This document shows, piece after piece, positions 63,885 through 64,000 of a stretch of 64,000 nucleotides of DNA. The first letter of the stretch is position 1. The number at the start of each line of letters is the position of its first letter. Source of the DNA: Paractinoplanes ferrugineus (GTDB taxonomy: Bacteria; Actinomycetota; Actinomycetes; Mycobacteriales; Micromonosporaceae); NCBI RefSeq assembly GCF_016862195.1, contig NZ_BOMM01000001.1, positions 372,001 to 436,000 of the forward strand, read 5' to 3'. A program made the position numbers and the translations under genes. The notes beneath the pieces were generated by a model. That model saw only the letters and a list, made by a program, of their open reading frames with translations. It was not told the origin of the DNA and ran no database searches.

Positions 63885-64000
63885 CTGAGACTCGAATTGC
63901 GCGGCATCACCAAGCGCTTCGGCGACCTGGTGGCCAACGACCACATCGACATCACCGTCGAGCCCGGCGAGGTGCACGCCCTGCTCGGCGAGAACGGCGC
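63885..64000 (+). CDS. ABC transporter ATP-binding protein, N-terminal fragment
   Basis: Only the first ~38 codons are in the window; the frame runs off the end. The text matches the start of a sugar/nucleoside importer ATPase: [17 protein letters not shown], then [15 protein letters not shown], ending at the Walker A loop. The most likely start is CTG at 63885, with AGGAG 6 bases upstream; TTG at 63858 or 63897 are alternatives. It belongs with the BMP lipoprotein before it. Confidence 0.85.
   Translation, partial: MRLELRGITKRFGDLVANDHIDITVEPGEVHALLGENG

Overview
The window is chromosomal DNA of a high-GC actinobacterium, with strongly GC-biased third codon positions and many GTG or TTG starts with purine-rich ribosome binding sites. 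The gene set and order (Glp/MoeA next to SepX/GlpR, pmt-rsmI-metG-tatD-ksgA-ispE, glmU-prs-rplY-pth, Rv2578c-like radical SAM protein) are typical of Actinomycetota. The best guess, an inference from overall gene content, is Micromonosporaceae (Actinoplanes or Micromonospora-like). No rRNA, prophage, insertion sequence or CRISPR array was seen.

Layout. 1-15.7 kb: the end of a PhzF-like gene, a HAD hydrolase, an EamA exporter, a lipoprotein, two DUF4190 membrane proteins flanking an SDR, a CoA-binding protein, an intein-split Rv2578c-family radical SAM enzyme behind a perfect LexA box, thioredoxin, an unusual regulatory interval (8083-8515), a TrmH methyltransferase, then small membrane, PHP, MarC, RecB-like nuclease, MpaB, Fur and DUF2231-like genes. 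15.7-26.9 kb: small proteins including a 58-residue gene, a SAF protein, FmdB, a 5-formyltetrahydrofolate cyclo-ligase with a repeat insertion, a GAF-GGDEF diguanylate cyclase, the galU-glp-rimJ-sepX cluster, tRNA-Ala, a CBM6-like anchored protein and a GAF pseudo-histidine kinase.

26.9-34.6 kb carries cell-surface genes on the minus strand: a fused polysaccharide deacetylase/glycosyltransferase, a Ser/Thr/Pro-rich anchored protein, a compositionally odd gap and a protein O-mannosyltransferase, with rsmI divergent. 34.7-49.8 kb is a housekeeping block that follows the mycobacterial Rv1002c-Rv1018c set (metG, tatD, ksgA, ispE, glmU, prs, rplY, pth) but lacks rpfB between tatD and ksgA. It is interrupted by an ABC-F gene, twin DUF4383 genes, a desaturase-TetR pair and tRNA-Gln. 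49.9-54.9 kb joins a WcaJ-like sugar transferase to cysQ-cysD-cysN. 54.9-59.1 kb holds a STAS-ATPase protein, a LacI regulator and galE-galK without galT. 59.2-64 kb holds trpS, a 2'-5' RNA ligase-like gene, a YihY/BrkB protein and the start of a BMP-type nucleoside ABC transporter.

Functional links: several neighbours point to envelope work (UDP-glucose and UDP-GlcNAc supply by GalU, GalE and GlmU; polysaccharide synthesis and deacetylation; O-mannosylation; Glp-GlpR divisome). The most unusual items are the SOS-box/intein radical SAM gene, the multi-operator interval at 8.2-8.4 kb, the degenerate histidine kinase, the in-frame repeat insertion in the cyclo-ligase and the missing rpfB.
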